Of a stretch of 6,009 bases of DNA, positions 4,914 to 6,009 are shown piece after piece (the stretch's first letter is position 1; each line of letters starts with the position of its first letter). Below the pieces are notes generated by a model. It was given only the letters and a program-made list of their open reading frames with translations. It did no database searches and was not told the DNA's origin. This stretch comes from Bacteroidota bacterium (GTDB lineage Bacteria; Bacteroidota; Bacteroidia; Chitinophagales; Chitinophagaceae), in the NCBI GenBank assembly GCA_023430465.1, contig JAEZAM010000096.1, positions 1-6,009 of the forward strand, written 5' to 3'. The position numbers were made by a program, and so were the translations under genes.

Positions 4914-4977
4914 CGGTTCTTCCGCATTGTCTCCCCCTATTGGGATCCGAAGGCGGTTTTACAAAACTTCTTGTAAA

Positions 4978-5952
4978 ATGAACAAAGGTCCTGTTTCAAA
5001 ATTCATTGAACATCATTATCGGCATTTCAACGCCGCCGCCCTTGTGGATGCGGCGAAGGGTTATGAAGCTCACCTGCTTGATGGCGGTAAAATGATGATC
5101 ACTCTCGCGGGTGCGATGAGTACCGGCGAGCTGGGCATCTCGCTTGCGGAAATGATCCGCCAGGGAAAAGTGGATATAATCAGTTGTACGGGCGCCAACC
5201 TGGAGGAGGATGTGATGAACCTCGTTGCCCATTCGCATTATAAACGTATTCCTAACTACCGCGATCTTACGCCGGAGCAGGAATGGGATCTGCTCGAAAA
5301 TCACTACAACCGTGTTACGGACACCTGTATCCCGGAGGAAGAAGCTTTCCGCCGGCTGCAAAAGCACCTGGAGGCTCAATGGAAAAAAGCCGAAGCTGCC
5401 GGCGAACGCTATTTTCCGCATGAGTTTCTTTATAAAACAATTCAAAGCGGTGATCTCAAACAATACTATGAGATCGACCCTAAGGACAGTTGGGTAGTGG
5501 CGGCTGCGGAAAAAAATATTCCGATCGTTGTTCCGGGATGGGAAGACAGCACAACAGGTAACATTTTCGCCAGCTATGTGATCAAGGGCGAACTGAAGGC
5601 TTCTACAGTAAAGAATGGTATTGAATACATGGTCTGGCTGGCCGATTGGTATCGCAATAATTCCTCCGGGAAGGGCGTGGGCTTTTTCCAGATCGGTGGC
5701 GGTATAGCGGGTGATTTCCCCATCTGCGTAGTGCCGATGATGTACCAGGACCTGGAGTGGCATGATGTGCCGTTCTGGAACTATTTCTGCCAGATATCCG
5801 ATTCTACCACCTCCTATGGGTCTTATTCAGGGGCGGTACCAAATGAAAAGATAACGTGGGGTAAACTCGATATTAAAACACCCAAATTCATCGTGGAGAG
5901 CGACGCTACGATCGTTGCGCCATTGATGTTTGCATATATTTTGGGTTGGTAA
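4978..5952 (+). CDS. Deoxyhypusine synthase family protein (bacterial DHS-like)
   Basis: The 324-residue protein belongs to the deoxyhypusine synthase family of NAD-dependent aminobutyl-transfer enzymes. The landmarks run in family order: LAGAMSTGELG (43-53), ISCTGANLEEDV (68-79), PGWEDSTTGN (186-195), GGG (240-242), GSYSGAVPNE (281-290), TWGK (293-296) and ESDA (307-310). Compared with human DHS (residue numbers recalled), the catalytic Lys329 corresponds to Lys296, Trp327 to Trp294 and Glu323 to Glu290. The NAD-site Asp238 and Asp342 correspond to Asp190 and Asp309. The spermidine-site residues differ: Asp243 is Asn195, His288 is Asp246 and Asp316 is Tyr283. Bacteria lack eIF5A, so deoxyhypusine formation is unlikely. 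A polyamine- or other amine-modifying role is plausible but unproven. The ATG at 4978 is chosen over an upstream TTG at 4927 because the family similarity begins there. The gene appears monocistronic. Confidence 0.88.
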   Translation: MNKGPVSKFIEHHYRHFNAAALVDAAKGYEAHLLDGGKMMITLAGAMSTGELGISLAEMIRQGKVDIISCTGANLEEDVMNLVAHSHYKRIPNYRDLTPEQEWDLLENHYNRVTDTCIPEEEAFRRLQKHLEAQWKKAEAAGERYFPHEFLYKTIQSGDLKQYYEIDPKDSWVVAAAEKNIPIVVPGWEDSTTGNIFASYVIKGELKASTVKNGIEYMVWLADWYRNNSSGKGVGFFQIGGGIAGDFPICVVPMMYQDLEWHDVPFWNYFCQISDSTTSYGSYSGAVPNEKITWGKLDIKTPKFIVESDATIVAPLMFAYILGW

Positions 5953-5963
5953 AAATTTAAAAT

Positions 5964-6001
5964 AATGCCCCGGTGCGTGTTCCCCCGCACCGGGGCATTT
6001 T
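5964..6001 (+). terminator. Strong intrinsic terminator after the DHS-like gene
   Basis: AATGCCCCGGTGCG (5964-5977) and CGCACCGGGGCATT (5986-5999) form a perfect 14-bp stem with an 8-nt loop, followed by TTATT. It begins 11 nt after the stop codon. A-rich sequence on the left side could also let it work on the opposite strand for a gene to the right. Confidence 0.9.
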
Positions 6002-6009
6002 ATTAAAAA

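Noticed and set aside
4996..5763. Long minus-strand open frame of 255 codons
   Set aside because: It lies entirely antisense to the DHS-like gene, which has clear family motifs. The antisense product shows no recognisable domain or start context.
5964..6001. Inverted repeat at the right edge as an insertion-sequence end
   Set aside because: Its position just after a stop codon, perfect stem, short loop and trailing T-rich sequence fit an intrinsic terminator fully.

Overview
The window looks like chromosomal DNA of a Bacteroidota member, most likely from the Chitinophagaceae. This rests on several sequence signs: start codons preceded by A-rich tracts rather than strong Shine-Dalgarno sites, promoters of the Bacteroidota type (TTTG around -33 and TAnnTTTG around -7), two DUF2911 proteins, secreted PepSY-like small proteins, and a bacterial deoxyhypusine-synthase-family protein. 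The genus call is inference. No tRNA, rRNA, CRISPR, phage or transposase gene is visible.

Left part, all on the minus strand. Bases 1-327 hold the N-terminal glutaminase end of an asparagine synthetase (asnB), cut by the window edge. Bases 328-630 are non-coding and contain a GC-rich, palindromic, repeat-built element at about 376-610 with imperfect terminal inverted repeats, resembling a REP/BIME or MITE-like element. Bases 631-3411 hold five tightly spaced genes, read right to left: an SdpR-type ArsR-family repressor, an SdpI-type membrane protein, an acyl-carrier-protein phosphodiesterase (AcpH family), and two tandem DUF2911 paralogues, one secreted or periplasmic and one a probable lipoprotein. 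Gaps of 2, 4, 32 and 10 nt suggest one operon. A perfect 10-bp inverted repeat overlapping the predicted promoter of the repressor gene is the likely auto-operator.

Right part, all on the plus strand. Two small secreted paralogues (3691-4125 and 4387-4833) each have their own promoter and their own GAAA-loop terminator. Their upstream regions share a conserved module of two sequence blocks placed at nearly the same distance from the -7 box, so the pair is probably controlled by one common regulator. A 324-residue deoxyhypusine-synthase-family protein follows (4978-5952), with its own -7 box and a strong terminator at the right edge. It keeps the NAD-site and catalytic-lysine motifs but has substitutions where the eukaryotic enzyme binds its diamine substrate.

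Taken together this is mostly ordinary chromosome with a few items worth a second look: the SdpR/SdpI operon extended by AcpH and tandem DUF2911 genes, the shared promoter module of the two secreted paralogues, the palindromic intergenic element, and the altered active site of the DHS-like protein.
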